DNA of 64,000 nucleotides from Lysobacterales bacterium (GCA_028285525.1 JANQOZ010000090.1:83087-147086), one strand, 5' to 3'. Positions 18,395-28,178 are shown, counted from the stretch's first letter. The notes: generated by a model from the sequence alone, not told the origin. A program made the numbers and translations.

Positions 18395-19162
18395 GTGATT
18401 AAGAAAATTCTGCTGGCCCTGCTGCTCGCCATCCTCGCTGGCGCGGCGTACCTCTACAGCTCCATGCTGGCCAACATCCCGGAGAGCCGGCTCCAGCTTC
18501 AGCCAGCCCAGACGGTCGCCTCATCGGAAGCGCCGGTGCTGCTTTTCGGTGCTACCCGCAATACCGGGTTAGAGCTTGCCAGGAAACTGCATGCCCGGAG
18601 CGAAAAGGTCGTCGCGTTTGTTCGACCAACGTCCGATCGGAGCGCGCTGGAGGCGCTGGACGCAGAGTTCCTCGAAGGCGACGCGATGGACGAAGCCTCG
18701 GTGATTGCAGCAGCGCAATCCCAGCCATTCAGGGCCGTTGTGACGACGGTCGGCTGCCTGAAGTGCGTTCCCCCAGTGGACTTCACGGGCAATCGGAACA
18801 TCATCGACGCAGCCAAAACTGCCGGAATTGATCGCGTGCTGCTGGTGACCACCATTGGCGCCGGGGACAGCGCTGACGTTCTCCCACTGCCCAGCAAACA
18901 GATCCTCAAAGAGATCCTGCCGCTGAAGACCCAGGCGGAAGATCATCTGCGCGCGAGCGGCCTGAACCACATCATCATCCGTCCCGGTGGGCTGCTCAGC
19001 GGCCAGGCGTCGGGGAGTGGCATGTTGTCCGATGCACCGGATGCGTTTGGCTACATCGACCGCGCCGACCTGGCCGACCTGATGCTGGCCTGCCTCGATT
19101 CGAGCGCCTGTGACGGCAAGACGCTCGCCGCCATCGACAGCGAGCGCAAAACCTACTGGTAA
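18395..19162 (+). CDS. NAD(P)-binding Rossmann-fold protein, NmrA/SDR-like, membrane anchored
   Basis: This 255-residue protein starts at GTG 18395. An N-terminal transmembrane or signal anchor (ILLALLLAILAGAAYLYSS) precedes the Rossmann core. VLLFGATRNTGLELARKL matches the GxTGxxG nucleotide-binding loop with variation, and FLEGDAMDEASV matches the second conserved block of NAD(P)H-binding NmrA-like proteins. VLLVTTIGAGDS and HIIIRPGGLLSG follow as expected. It lies 68 bp after the PQQ dehydrogenase in the same direction, so a shared transcript is possible. Substrate unknown. Confidence 0.8.
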   Translation: MIKKILLALLLAILAGAAYLYSSMLANIPESRLQLQPAQTVASSEAPVLLFGATRNTGLELARKLHARSEKVVAFVRPTSDRSALEALDAEFLEGDAMDEASVIAAAQSQPFRAVVTTVGCLKCVPPVDFTGNRNIIDAAKTAGIDRVLLVTTIGAGDSADVLPLPSKQILKEILPLKTQAEDHLRASGLNHIIIRPGGLLSGQASGSGMLSDAPDAFGYIDRADLADLMLACLDSSACDGKTLAAIDSERKTYW

Positions 19163-19184
19163 GCCGCCAACCGCGGCTCTTCGA

Positions 19185-20507
19185 TCACCGGTTCAGCAGG
19201 TACTCCGCCACCGCCTGATAGGCAGGCAGCGAGGTGGGGTCGATCTTGCCGTTTTTGGCCGTGGGAAAGGATGCAAATCGCACCAGCACCATCTCAGCCG
19301 TCGGGTCGATATAAATCGTCTGGCCGTGAACGCCGCGGGCCGCAAAAGCACCGTGGTCGTTATGAAACACCCACCACATGCCGCGATAGCTGCCGCCTTC
19401 CAGGGTCGTGTAGCCGGCCTTCGCAAAGTGGTCCTTATCGCCGCCCCGACGGATCCCGCTCACCACATCGGCGGGAAACAGGCGCTGACCGTCGACGACA
19501 CCTCCGTTCAGCAGCAGCAGTCCAATCCGTCCGAGGTCTCTTAGACCAGCGCTCAGGCCTCCGCCGGCAAACGGCGTCCCCTTTCCGTCGACCGTCATGT
19601 AGCCGTCCTGCTCAGCACCGATCTTGCTCCAGATGCGGTCTGACAACAGCTCGGTGACCTCCTGACCCGAAACTCGGGAGACGATCCAGCCCAAAACGTC
19701 GGTGTTGACCGTCTTGTAGGCAAAAGCCTCGCCGTGGTCGCCCGCGGGGCGCACAGTCTGCAGGTACTCGAAGTAGCCGTCGGGTCCCTCGTAGTCCTTC
19801 GGTTTCGGCAGCGGGCTGGCCGCCTGGGAGTAGAGCCAGATGTCGGCTTTGGGGTCGGCGTAGTCTTCGCTGTAGTCGAGCGAGGTCGTCATATCCATCA
19901 CCTGACGCACCGTCGCGCTGCCAAAAGCGCTCGACGAAAGCTCAGGCACGATGGTTGAGACTAGCGCAGCGTCATCCAGCGCCCCCTCAGCAACCAGAAT
20001 TTCTGCCAGTAACCCCGTCATCGACTTGGTCATCGACATCGCGCCGTGCTTGCCCGCTTCGTTCAGGCAGCCCAGATAGCGTTCATAAACCACCTTGCCG
20101 CGATGGATGATCAGCATGCCGTCGGTGTAGTTCGCGGCCAGCGATGCCTCCCAGGTCATCGTTTCGGCCGAGCCCATCGGCGTGAAGGTCACCTGATCGA
20201 TCCCGTCGTCCAGCGCGTACGGAAGTTTTGACGGCGCGCCGAGCCCTCGGCTCACCTGCTCCGTCGGCAGAAACTCGCGAAGATGACACACCGTCCAGCG
20301 CAGCTTGGGAAAGCTGAAGTAGTTCGAGTCGGGCTGGGTTATGAGCTTATCGGGCGGCGGGGGAAAACCCTCCATCCATCCCATCACCGCCGGGTCGGAC
20401 TCAGCCGCCGACAGATACTCCGCTGCCTGCACCGCGCTGATCGGCAGCAGGAAAAGGCCAGAAAACACAAACAGCACCGGGACAAGCCGGAATCGGTCCG
20501 AACGCAT
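19185..20507 (-). CDS. Serine hydrolase of the beta-lactamase / class C fold (NylB-like)
   Basis: This 440-residue protein has an N-terminal signal peptide (VLFVFSGLFLLPISAVQA). The SxxK catalytic motif is SMTK at residues 158-161, and a YKTVNTDVLGW stretch provides the YxN-like element. GLSAGLRDLGRIGLLLLNGG and a C-terminal YIDPTAEMVLVRFASFP are typical of the 6-aminohexanoate-dimer hydrolase/esterase group. It is probably periplasmic, hydrolysing an ester or amide rather than acting as a true beta-lactamase. It converges on the upstream Rossmann-fold gene and is divergent from asmA. No role can be fixed from context. Confidence 0.85.
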   Translation of the reverse strand: MRSDRFRLVPVLFVFSGLFLLPISAVQAAEYLSAAESDPAVMGWMEGFPPPPDKLITQPDSNYFSFPKLRWTVCHLREFLPTEQVSRGLGAPSKLPYALDDGIDQVTFTPMGSAETMTWEASLAANYTDGMLIIHRGKVVYERYLGCLNEAGKHGAMSMTKSMTGLLAEILVAEGALDDAALVSTIVPELSSSAFGSATVRQVMDMTTSLDYSEDYADPKADIWLYSQAASPLPKPKDYEGPDGYFEYLQTVRPAGDHGEAFAYKTVNTDVLGWIVSRVSGQEVTELLSDRIWSKIGAEQDGYMTVDGKGTPFAGGGLSAGLRDLGRIGLLLLNGGVVDGQRLFPADVVSGIRRGGDKDHFAKAGYTTLEGGSYRGMWWVFHNDHGAFAARGVHGQTIYIDPTAEMVLVRFASFPTAKNGKIDPTSLPAYQAVAEYLLNR

Positions 20508-20651
20508 AGTTACCTCACAAAACCGCTGGCGTTGGCTTGAGCCGTCGGAAAGACAACTCGGGAAGTCGGAATTATAGCGGGACCGCTTTCGCGCCTCGAC
20601 CGATTGTGAGATCAGCCGCTACAATCACCCGCTTTGACGCGGGAGTTCTCT

Positions 20652-23600
20652 TTGCGCCGCAGGGTGATCGTTTTCTCCGGTTTCGTGCTGGCCGGACTCA
20701 CCGCTGTTGGTCTCTTCCTCCTGCTGGCTGACCTCGGCTTCCTGCGAGATCGGCTGACGGCGGCGGCGAGCCGGTCGCTGGGCCGCGAAGTGCGGATCAG
20801 CGGCCCCCTGTCGCTGCGGCTGGGGCGCCAGATCCAGATAGTTGCCGGCGACGTTTCGATCGCCAATCCACCCTGGGCAAGTCAGCCTGAGTTTTTCAAG
20901 GCCGCCGAGCTTGAAGCCGACATCCGGCTCCGCTCGCTGCTGGAGGGACCCGTCCAGATCGACCGGCTGGCCCTGACTGGCGCTGCGGTGACGCTGGAAG
21001 GGCTGCCTGACGGCCGACGGACCTGGGACTTTCCCGGGGGCGCGTCATCAGCAGGGTCACCGCCAACAAGTGCTTCGATTCCTCAGCTCGCAGCTCTTAG
21101 TGCTCAGGAGCTCACCATTCAGGTGTCGCTGCCGGAGCTCACTCAGGTCAGCCTGCTTACCCTGGAGACAACCCAGTTCGGCCGTGACGGCGGTCGTTTT
21201 GACGTGATGCTGTCGGGTCAGGTCAACGATGTCGATCTGACTCTGGAAGGCCATCTTGCACCCTCAACATCCGCCGGCACCCAGCGCCGCCAGGATCTCA
21301 CCCTCGACGCCAGCCTTGGAGAGATTTCTCTCGCCGGCACAGCCCGCGGCATCGACACACAAACCGTCTCGCTGGCATCCGCGGAGCTGACGGTAGCCGG
21401 GCCCGACGCGGCCTACCTGCTCAAGACGCTGAACCTGCCCGAATTCACCTCCGGCCCGCTCGACCTGTTGGTTGAGCTGACGCCTGGAGACGAGCGGAAC
21501 CAGGCAAGCCTGGCAGGCCACCTCGGCGAATACGAGATGGGAGCCGCCGGGTGGTTTCGGGACCTCCGAGGTGCGGGCGGTTTCGAGATCACCGGAACGG
21601 TCGCAGGCCCAGAGCTGAAGCTGCTGCGCCCTGCTCTCAAAATTTTTGAGTTGGCTCAGGCGCCCTTCCTCTTTGCGGGAACGGTGCGCTCGGACGGCCA
21701 GGAGTTTGCGGTGGAGCCCCTGACGCTGACGGTTGACGGTAAGGTCGTCCGGGGCGAGGGAAAACTGCTGAAGGGAGACACCGCGCAGCAGCTTCAGCTG
21801 GCCCTTGCGAGCGACGACCTATCAACCGAGGTGACGGTCGACCTTGCCGACCCAAGTTCGATCCAGGGCGCGGAGCTGACCGTCACAATGGAAGGTGCAA
21901 ACGCCGGAGCGGTTGCCGGAACTGTAGGGTTGCCGGGCCTCGCGGCGATGCCGTTCAAGGCGTTCGGTCACGGCATGATCGATGCCGGAGCGTTGGCGGT
22001 CGACCGGGCGCGCGTCGAGATTCTGGACGAGCAGCTGGCCATCAACGGTCGCCTGGCGGGCCGTGAGACCGAGCTGAGCCTGGAAGCCAGCGACATCACC
22101 CTGTCGGCGTGGTTTGACGCCAACGCTGTGCCCTTCCCCGACCTGGAACACGTCTACGGTACGGGCCGGTTCCGCGCGTCGCAGGAGGCAGCAACGCTGA
22201 CCGATCTGGCACTGACCTCCGGAAATTTAAGCTTTGGAGGCACCATGACCTGGCCGATCGGGCGTAAGGAGACGCAGCTCGATCTTTCGGTCTCGGGTCC
22301 GGACGCCGCAGAGGCAGCCGAGGCTTTGGGCGCCGGAGGCCTGCCCGCACTACCGTTTGTCCTGTCCGGCAGAGCCGCCTACGCCGAAAAAAGGCTCAAC
22401 ATTTCGGGGGCCGAGCTGGAGCTCGATGACCAGGTGATCCGCTTCGACGGCAGGCTGGTCGCCGACGCGGGATCACCCGAGGCTGAGCTCAGCTTCTCAA
22501 CCGAGGGCATTCGCCCCTCAGCATGGCTGCCGGAGCTCGACACGTTTGCGCCAAAACTTTCTCCGCTGTCCGGCGGGGGGCAGCTCCGCTATTTCGAAAA
22601 CGCCCTGGTGATGGAGAGCCTGGCGCTGTCAGCCGGTCCAGCGACGTTAGCCGGGCTGTTTTCGATCGATCTCACTGATGATACGACCGGCGGTACGCTG
22701 GATCTGCGAATCGAGTCGCCTTCCGCGACGCTGCTGATGCCGGCCCTCGATCCGTACGCGCTGGCAAAAGAGCCGCTGGCCGTTTACACCGCCGGCACGT
22801 GGAGCGCGAACGGCCTAGAGCTGGCCAAAGCGGGCCTGGTCCTGGCTGATCGCGGTTCCGTCGAAGGCTCCGTGAGCCTCCGTCTGGGGCCAAAACCCGC
22901 CATCACGGTGGACCTTCAGTCCGAAGGCCTGGATCTGCGAAGTGGGAAGGCCGCGGCCAACGAACCGCCAGATCTGGGTTCAGTGATGAAGCAGCGTGCT
23001 GACGGCCGAGTCATTCCCCCCGACGATCTCCCGCTGGCGTGGCTATCGAAGCTCGACCTCGATTTTCAGATCGCCATGGATTCGCTGTTCAGCGATACCT
23101 GGGCGGGCGCGCAGATCAGCACCGCGGGGACCCTCCGCGACGGCCGCCTGGAGGTCAGCCGATTTGAATCCGACGGCGTGCGGGGACAGCTGAGCGGCAC
23201 GTTCACCGCGCAGCCGGCGGATGACGCCTATCGCTTCGACGTGGGCCTCGAGGGCCGAAACCTCTACGTTGCCTCACCCTCGGAGGACGCCGCTTCGCTG
23301 GCTGACCGGCCCAGCTACAGCCTGAGCGCGGAGCTGCGGGCGGAAGGCCGCAGCTTGCGCGCGCTGGCCGCATCCGTGTCGGGTTCGGTCACCGTAGATG
23401 CGCAGGCGGGTATCGTTGAGCGTCGCAACAGCCTTCTGACCACGCTGATTTTTCAGGACACCCTCACCGGCCTGCTCGAAACCGTGCTGCCGTTTGTCCG
23501 CAGCCGTGACGAGCTGGAGCTGTCCTGCCTGGTCGTGCGACTGGAGCTTGAGAACGGTCGCGCCGGCGGCGATCCGTTTTTTGCGCTGCAGACTCGGGAA

Positions 23601-23900
23601 GTGAATCTGCTGGCACGGGGCGACATCGACCTGGCGAGCGAAGCGCTGAATCTTGACGTTGTCGCGCAGCCAAGGCGAGGCCTTGGCATCAGCATCGGCG
23701 ACCTCATTAACCCCTTTACCCGGGTCGGCGGCACCCTGGCTGATCCGCGCATCGTGGCCGACCCGAGAAACGCCGTCATCGAAACCGGCGTCGGCATCGC
23801 GACCGGCGGGCTGTGGCCGCTCGGCAAGAACCTGCTGAAGCGTTTCCTGGATGATGACGCGTGCACCAAGGCTATGGCGGAACCCGCCTTAACCCGCTGA
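20652..23900 (+). CDS. AsmA family protein
   Basis: This is a roughly 1082-residue protein with one N-terminal transmembrane segment (VIVFSGFVLAGLTAVGLFLLL). The AsmA N-terminal domain follows (SLGREVRISGPLSLRLG, IANPPWASQPEFFKAAELEA), and AsmA_2-type sequence lies near the C-terminus (ALNLDVVAQPRRGLGISIGDLINPF). Family members are periplasm-spanning proteins linked to outer-membrane biogenesis and lipid transport. The start is set at TTG 20652, six bases after GGGAG; another in-frame TTG at 20634 lacks a ribosome-binding site. Transcribed alone. Confidence 0.9.
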   Translation: MRRRVIVFSGFVLAGLTAVGLFLLLADLGFLRDRLTAAASRSLGREVRISGPLSLRLGRQIQIVAGDVSIANPPWASQPEFFKAAELEADIRLRSLLEGPVQIDRLALTGAAVTLEGLPDGRRTWDFPGGASSAGSPPTSASIPQLAALSAQELTIQVSLPELTQVSLLTLETTQFGRDGGRFDVMLSGQVNDVDLTLEGHLAPSTSAGTQRRQDLTLDASLGEISLAGTARGIDTQTVSLASAELTVAGPDAAYLLKTLNLPEFTSGPLDLLVELTPGDERNQASLAGHLGEYEMGAAGWFRDLRGAGGFEITGTVAGPELKLLRPALKIFELAQAPFLFAGTVRSDGQEFAVEPLTLTVDGKVVRGEGKLLKGDTAQQLQLALASDDLSTEVTVDLADPSSIQGAELTVTMEGANAGAVAGTVGLPGLAAMPFKAFGHGMIDAGALAVDRARVEILDEQLAINGRLAGRETELSLEASDITLSAWFDANAVPFPDLEHVYGTGRFRASQEAATLTDLALTSGNLSFGGTMTWPIGRKETQLDLSVSGPDAAEAAEALGAGGLPALPFVLSGRAAYAEKRLNISGAELELDDQVIRFDGRLVADAGSPEAELSFSTEGIRPSAWLPELDTFAPKLSPLSGGGQLRYFENALVMESLALSAGPATLAGLFSIDLTDDTTGGTLDLRIESPSATLLMPALDPYALAKEPLAVYTAGTWSANGLELAKAGLVLADRGSVEGSVSLRLGPKPAITVDLQSEGLDLRSGKAAANEPPDLGSVMKQRADGRVIPPDDLPLAWLSKLDLDFQIAMDSLFSDTWAGAQISTAGTLRDGRLEVSRFESDGVRGQLSGTFTAQPADDAYRFDVGLEGRNLYVASPSEDAASLADRPSYSLSAELRAEGRSLRALAASVSGSVTVDAQAGIVERRNSLLTTLIFQDTLTGLLETVLPFVRSRDELELSCLVVRLELENGRAGGDPFFALQTREVNLLARGDIDLASEALNLDVVAQPRRGLGISIGDLINPFTRVGGTLADPRIVADPRNAVIETGVGIATGGLWPLGKNLLKRFLDDDACTKAMAEPALTR

Positions 23901-23998
23901 CATCACGCCACCCCACACGGTTTCGCGTGCCGCAACCCGGCGTGGCGCAAAATGCATCAAAAAATCGCATGAGCTAACTGGCAACAAAAGGACCTGTT

Positions 23999-25375
23999 AT
24001 GCCTTCGCGATTGATACTGCTGTTTTCTCTACTCTCTGCCATCACGGCCGCACACGGCCAGCGCTTCCTGACCGAGCCTGAGCTGGTGTCGCGGTATACG
24101 GCCGATGTACCCGGGGCGCTGGGCTCCCGGCTGATGTCGGTGTCTGGCAACAGCCGCTTTGTGGTGTTCTGGTCCCGCGACTCGCTGGTTCCCGAAGACA
24201 CCACGGGTGAGCAGGTCTACGTTCGCGACCTGCGCAGCGGCGAGCTTGAGCTGATCAGCGTGACCCCGGACGGCAACGTTTCCGCGGAAACACAGCCGCA
24301 GCCGGAGCCGCGCGCCAACGGGCGCTATATCAGCGATGACGGTCGCTACGTCGCCTTTGCGTCTTCCGCCAGCGACCTTGTTCCCTCTGCCTCACCGCCG
24401 GCTGGCGTGATTCAGGTATATGTCCGCGACCGCCTGCTGGGCGAAACGGTGCTCGCAACGGTCGACGACGACGGCGTGCCGGCCAACGGCAACACGGTGG
24501 ACTTTACGCTGGACCCGAGCGGCGTGGCGGTGATGTTTCGCAGCCAGGGTGACAATCTCGACCCGATGGTGCCGGTGGGCGATCGCAACTACCTGCATCG
24601 CCTGGACGCTGTACCGGGCTCCAGCGAGCGCACCCGAGTGGCGTGCCCCAACGCCAGCGGTGATCCCGTTTCCGGCAGCTCCTGCCGTCAGTGGTCGCTG
24701 TCATGCGGCGGCGCAATCATGGCGTTTGTCGGTACCGGCGCCAGCCAGTTCATCGCCGAAGATGGCAACGTGCTCTACAACGACGTGTTTGTCGGCAACA
24801 CCATCGACGGCAACTACGTTCGGCTGGGGGCCGAAGCCGACACGCCGATTGGTCCTGCCGGCGCCTTCGGCCACGGCGGGCCGGCGATAAACTGTGAAGG
24901 AAATCGCGTCGCGGTGCTGACCACCTATCCGCTGACAAACGGGGACGACTTCGACCCGGACCTCTACGTGTATCAGCTGATTAGCCGCCAGAATTTCCTG
25001 ATCGAGCGCACGCCCGGCGAGTCGTTGGTGGACAACGTCGTGCCCGGACTGAGCCTTTCCTCCGGCGGCGGCGTGGTGACGTTTCTGACGCGACTCAGCC
25101 TGAATACCAACGACACCAACGCGCTGGACGACGCGTATGCGGTGTACCTCCCGATTAACCCCCAGCCGCCCTATGAAGTCGACTGGGTCAGCACGTTTAA
25201 CGGCGTTGCGCCCGACGCACCGGTGGACAACGTATCAGCCGGGTCTACCGGGGTGATCGCCTTCAGCACCGATGCCGACAACGGACCCTGGGAAGGTGCG
25301 TCGATCGACGGACAGGTCTACGTCAACTCGGTACCCAGCGAAATCATTTCGCGCCTCGGCTTCGAGTCGCCCTAG
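23999..25375 (+). CDS. Secreted WD40/TolB-like beta-propeller protein
   Basis: This 458-residue protein has a signal peptide (MPSRLILLFSLLSAITAAHG) and repeated blade motifs of the TolB/PD40 type: SRFVVFWSRDSLVPEDTTG, GRYVAFASSASDLVPS, then VYVRDRLLGETVL. The pattern of residues 'not safe, date, event' resembles calendar or log-like propellers common in this group; no enzymatic motif is seen. The C-terminus ends ISRLGFESP, a short tail shared in style with another secreted protein in the window. AAGGA lies eight bases before the ATG. Its stop codon shares a CTAG with the convergent histidine kinase gene. Function unknown. Confidence 0.75.
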   Translation: MPSRLILLFSLLSAITAAHGQRFLTEPELVSRYTADVPGALGSRLMSVSGNSRFVVFWSRDSLVPEDTTGEQVYVRDLRSGELELISVTPDGNVSAETQPQPEPRANGRYISDDGRYVAFASSASDLVPSASPPAGVIQVYVRDRLLGETVLATVDDDGVPANGNTVDFTLDPSGVAVMFRSQGDNLDPMVPVGDRNYLHRLDAVPGSSERTRVACPNASGDPVSGSSCRQWSLSCGGAIMAFVGTGASQFIAEDGNVLYNDVFVGNTIDGNYVRLGAEADTPIGPAGAFGHGGPAINCEGNRVAVLTTYPLTNGDDFDPDLYVYQLISRQNFLIERTPGESLVDNVVPGLSLSSGGGVVTFLTRLSLNTNDTNALDDAYAVYLPINPQPPYEVDWVSTFNGVAPDAPVDNVSAGSTGVIAFSTDADNGPWEGASIDGQVYVNSVPSEIISRLGFESP

Positions 25376-26736
25376 TCATTTAAAGTTCGCAATTGCCCTG
25401 CCGGCAGGGCGATCGTGAACTCCAGACCCGAACCGGTGTTTCTGGCGCTGATGGTGCCGCCGTTCAGCTCGACAGCCCGTCGGGCAATCGCCAGGCCCAG
25501 TCCGGTGCCGCCGGCTGATGGCTCTGCGGCCTGCGTCGACCGAAAAAACGGTTCAAACAGATGTGAGAGGTCGTCCTCGGGGACGCCGCCACCGGCGTCT
25601 GCCACCGACACCACTACTCCCGTCGAATCCGAGGACAGGCGGACCATAACCGGCTCGATCCCCCGGCCATGGAGCACCGCGTTTCTCAGGACGTTTTCAA
25701 TGGCGCTTCGCAACGCCCCTGAGTAGCCGCTGACGACGCATGACGCGTCGCCGGCCAGCTCGATCTGTGCGGCATCTTCCCGCCCCTGGTTCTCATACCG
25801 CACGTCCTCGACCACGGACGCCACCAGTTCCACCAGGTCAATGTCCTCCGGGGCTTCATCCGGTCGACCGTCCAGCCGGGAAAATTCGAGGATCTGGCCG
25901 ATCAAGCTGTTCAGGCGCTCGGTTTCCAGATCGATCTTGGCAAATTCCGGCTGTTCACCCACCTGGCGTCGGGCCAGCTCCAGCGCCATGCGCAGCCGTG
26001 CCAGCGGCGACCGGAGTTCGTGGGACACGTTGCGGGTGAGCTCCGTCTGCCGCTGCCAGGCTCGTTCCAGTTCACGGGCCATCCGATCAAAATCCTGCCC
26101 GAGCTGACCGATCTCGTCGTCCCGCCGGGTGACCGATTCGGGCACCCGGGTTTCCAGCTTGCCGTCAGCCAGCGACAGCGCGGCGCCCCGCAGCTCGGAA
26201 ACCGGTCTGGAAATCGCTCGCGCGAGCAGAAAGGACACCCCGGCACTGACCAGCAATGCCAGGGCGATCAGCACAACCTGCCCTCGCTCCGCCAGCCACC
26301 GCCCCGCGGCACGCTGTGTGGGCAGCACAAACAGCGTGTAGAGCTGTCCGTCGGGGCCCACCAGCTGCGAAAAGGGCCTTGCGGGACGCAGATTGCCCCG
26401 CATTGGCGGTTTGATCATCTCCCCGCCGAACCGCCGCATGGCAAGGCCAACTGGCATCGGCAGCTGGCGCCCGAGGAGGTCCTTACCTTCACTGTCCAGC
26501 ACAAAAACCGCCGCGGCGGTAACGGCCGGCAAACCTTCCAGCCACGCAACGAGTCCCTCATGCCCGGCGTCACGCAGCGCGACGCTGGCGTCCAGCATCG
26601 CGTCGCTGACCTGAAAGTTCTCCATCGCCGCACGGGCGCGCTGGGCGTAGCCGTAGCCCACCGCCGCAGCCAGCACAATCGTCAGCGTGATAATCAGCCA
26701 GAAGGACAGAAAGATCCGCAGCAGCAGGCTTCGCAC
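25372..26736 (-). CDS. Sensor histidine kinase, CpxA-like
   Basis: This 454-residue inner-membrane kinase has a transmembrane segment at about 8-30, a periplasmic sensor of about 120 residues, a second transmembrane segment at about 153-173, and HAMP at 174-226. The HisKA H-box is NVSHELRSPLARLRM (His239), followed by an HATPase domain with N-box (ENVLRNAVLHG), G1 (DAGGGVP) and G2 (GGTGLGLAI). The architecture and the adjacent regulator and CpxP-like gene point to envelope-stress sensing as in CpxA. It follows the response regulator by nine bases. Its stop overlaps the convergent neighbour by four bases. Confidence 0.93.
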   Translation of the reverse strand: MRSLLLRIFLSFWLIITLTIVLAAAVGYGYAQRARAAMENFQVSDAMLDASVALRDAGHEGLVAWLEGLPAVTAAAVFVLDSEGKDLLGRQLPMPVGLAMRRFGGEMIKPPMRGNLRPARPFSQLVGPDGQLYTLFVLPTQRAAGRWLAERGQVVLIALALLVSAGVSFLLARAISRPVSELRGAALSLADGKLETRVPESVTRRDDEIGQLGQDFDRMARELERAWQRQTELTRNVSHELRSPLARLRMALELARRQVGEQPEFAKIDLETERLNSLIGQILEFSRLDGRPDEAPEDIDLVELVASVVEDVRYENQGREDAAQIELAGDASCVVSGYSGALRSAIENVLRNAVLHGRGIEPVMVRLSSDSTGVVVSVADAGGGVPEDDLSHLFEPFFRSTQAAEPSAGGTGLGLAIARRAVELNGGTISARNTGSGLEFTIALPAGQLRTLND

Positions 26737-26745
26737 GAGGTTTTC

Positions 26746-27447
26746 TCAGCTCGCCACCGCGAGGTAGTAGCCCATACCTCGTCGGCTCATGATCTGCGGA
26801 TTGTCGACGCCCGCGGCGCTAAGCTTTCGACGCAGGTTGCTGATGTGTGTATCAATACTGCGATCGTACGGCAGGTTCTTGCGACCCAGGGCGCGCTGCG
26901 ACAGGTCATCCTTGGAAACCACCTCCGAAGGCGTCTCGAGCAGGCACTTGAGCAGCTCAAATTCAGCGCCGGTCAGCCGGATCAGCTCGCCGTTGGCGCT
27001 CACCCGACGTGTTCCCAGGTCTATCTCCAGCTCACCGACGCTGGCTGGCTCATCACGTTCAGGCGCCTGCCTGGCGCGGCGCAGGATAGCCTTGATGCGC
27101 GCCGTCAGCTCGCGGGGGTTAAAGGGTTTGGGCAAGTAATCGTCAGCGCCGAACTCGAGTCCGAGAATGCGATCCACATCGTCACCGCGAGCCGTCAGCA
27201 TTACCACCGGAATGTCGCTGCCCTGGCGCAGCTGCTTCAGCACTTCGGTACCGTTGATGCCGGGCAGCATGATGTCCAGGATCACCAGATCAAAGTCAGT
27301 TTCCTTAAGTGCATCAAGCCCGTCCTCACCGCTGTGAACGGCGCTGACTTCCAGGTTGTCAGGAGCCAGAAACTCGGTGAGCATCGCGCACAGCTCCTGG
27401 TCGTCGTCAATGATTAAGATCTGGGGTTTAGGGTTCGGACTGTTCAT
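26746..27447 (-). CDS. OmpR/PhoB-family response regulator, CpxR-like
   Basis: This 233-residue regulator starts at ATG 27445-27447 (MNSPNPKPQILIIDDD). The receiver domain has the acidic pair DDD, phospho-acceptor Asp58 (LVILDIMLPG) and the conserved Lys in YLPKPFNP. A winged-helix OmpR-type output domain follows (YDRSIDTHISNLRRKL). It is the first gene of a two-gene operon with the kinase. A CpxP/Spy-like gene lies divergently 181 bp away, the same arrangement as E. coli cpxP-cpxRA. No clear GTAAA-N5-GTAAA CpxR box was found between them, so orthology is likely but not proven. Confidence 0.93.
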   Translation of the reverse strand: MNSPNPKPQILIIDDDQELCAMLTEFLAPDNLEVSAVHSGEDGLDALKETDFDLVILDIMLPGINGTEVLKQLRQGSDIPVVMLTARGDDVDRILGLEFGADDYLPKPFNPRELTARIKAILRRARQAPERDEPASVGELEIDLGTRRVSANGELIRLTGAEFELLKCLLETPSEVVSKDDLSQRALGRKNLPYDRSIDTHISNLRRKLSAAGVDNPQIMSRRGMGYYLAVAS

Positions 27448-27628
27448 TGGCGTTTCTTGTTGTTTCGAGCTCATCCTGAAACAAAGCCTGACCCGCTGCA
27501 ACGGCAGCACACCTCACGCTGACAGTTCTTGACACTACTTGTATCGTCCCTGACCTAACTGAATGTTCACCTGCGTAATCTGAGCATCACACCAATCGTG
27601 GTGTTTTGGATTGCACAGGAGAACGATC

Positions 27629-28096
27629 ATGAAAACAGTCACAACAGCCCTGCTCGGCGGCATGCTGCTGGTAACCTCCGCCTCTAACGCACAGCCGGGT
27701 GGCGGTTTCGGCTTTGGTCCAGGTGTGGGCGGTGGCTTCCCCGGCGCCGAACTGGTCCTGGAGCACATGGCTGATTACCTCGATCTCACCGACGCTCAGC
27801 GCGACTCCATCGCCGCGATCGTCGAGACGGTCAAGCCGGAGGCCCAGGCTCTCAGGGAACAGGCGCGAAGTAATCGCGAAACCATGCAGACGCTTGACGC
27901 ATCCAACGTTGACTATGACGTCGTGCTGAACGAGGTCGCCATCTCCAACGGCGACCTGGCAACGCAGGCCACCCTTCTGTTTGCTGAGGTACGACGAGAC
28001 ATCGGTGAGGTGCTGACGGCCGAGCAGCTGGAAAAGCTGGAAAACGCCCGCGAAAGGCGGCGCGATGCCGGCAAGAGTCGGTTTCGGCGAGGCTGA
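27629..28096 (+). CDS. Spy/CpxP family periplasmic protein
   Basis: This 155-residue protein starts at ATG 27629, preceded by AGGAGA. The signal peptide (TTALLGGMLLVTSASNA) is followed by a Gly/Pro/Phe-rich stretch, then a helical domain with two LTxxQ-type motifs (LDLTDAQRDSI and VLTAEQLEKL), the hallmark of Spy/CpxP. Family members act as periplasmic chaperones and, for CpxP, dampen the sensor kinase. Divergent placement from the CpxR/CpxA-like operon suggests feedback on that system. A strong terminator follows 52 bp downstream. Confidence 0.88.
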   Translation: MKTVTTALLGGMLLVTSASNAQPGGGFGFGPGVGGGFPGAELVLEHMADYLDLTDAQRDSIAAIVETVKPEAQALREQARSNRETMQTLDASNVDYDVVLNEVAISNGDLATQATLLFAEVRRDIGEVLTAEQLEKLENARERRRDAGKSRFRRG

Positions 28097-28148
28097 CCCC
28101 TGTCCCGGACGCTGAGGCAACCCACGCCTCGCAACCGGGAGTCGCCGG

Positions 28149-28178
28149 CCAGCCCCTCGAATCGAGGGGCTGGTTTTT
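28149..28178 (+). terminator. Rho-independent terminator after the cpxP-like gene
   Basis: A 12-bp perfect stem CCAGCCCCTCGA / TCGAGGGGCTGG (28149-28160 and 28162-28173) with a minimal central loop is followed by TTTTT on the plus strand. No T-run occurs on the minus side, so it serves the plus-strand gene only. Confidence 0.9.
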
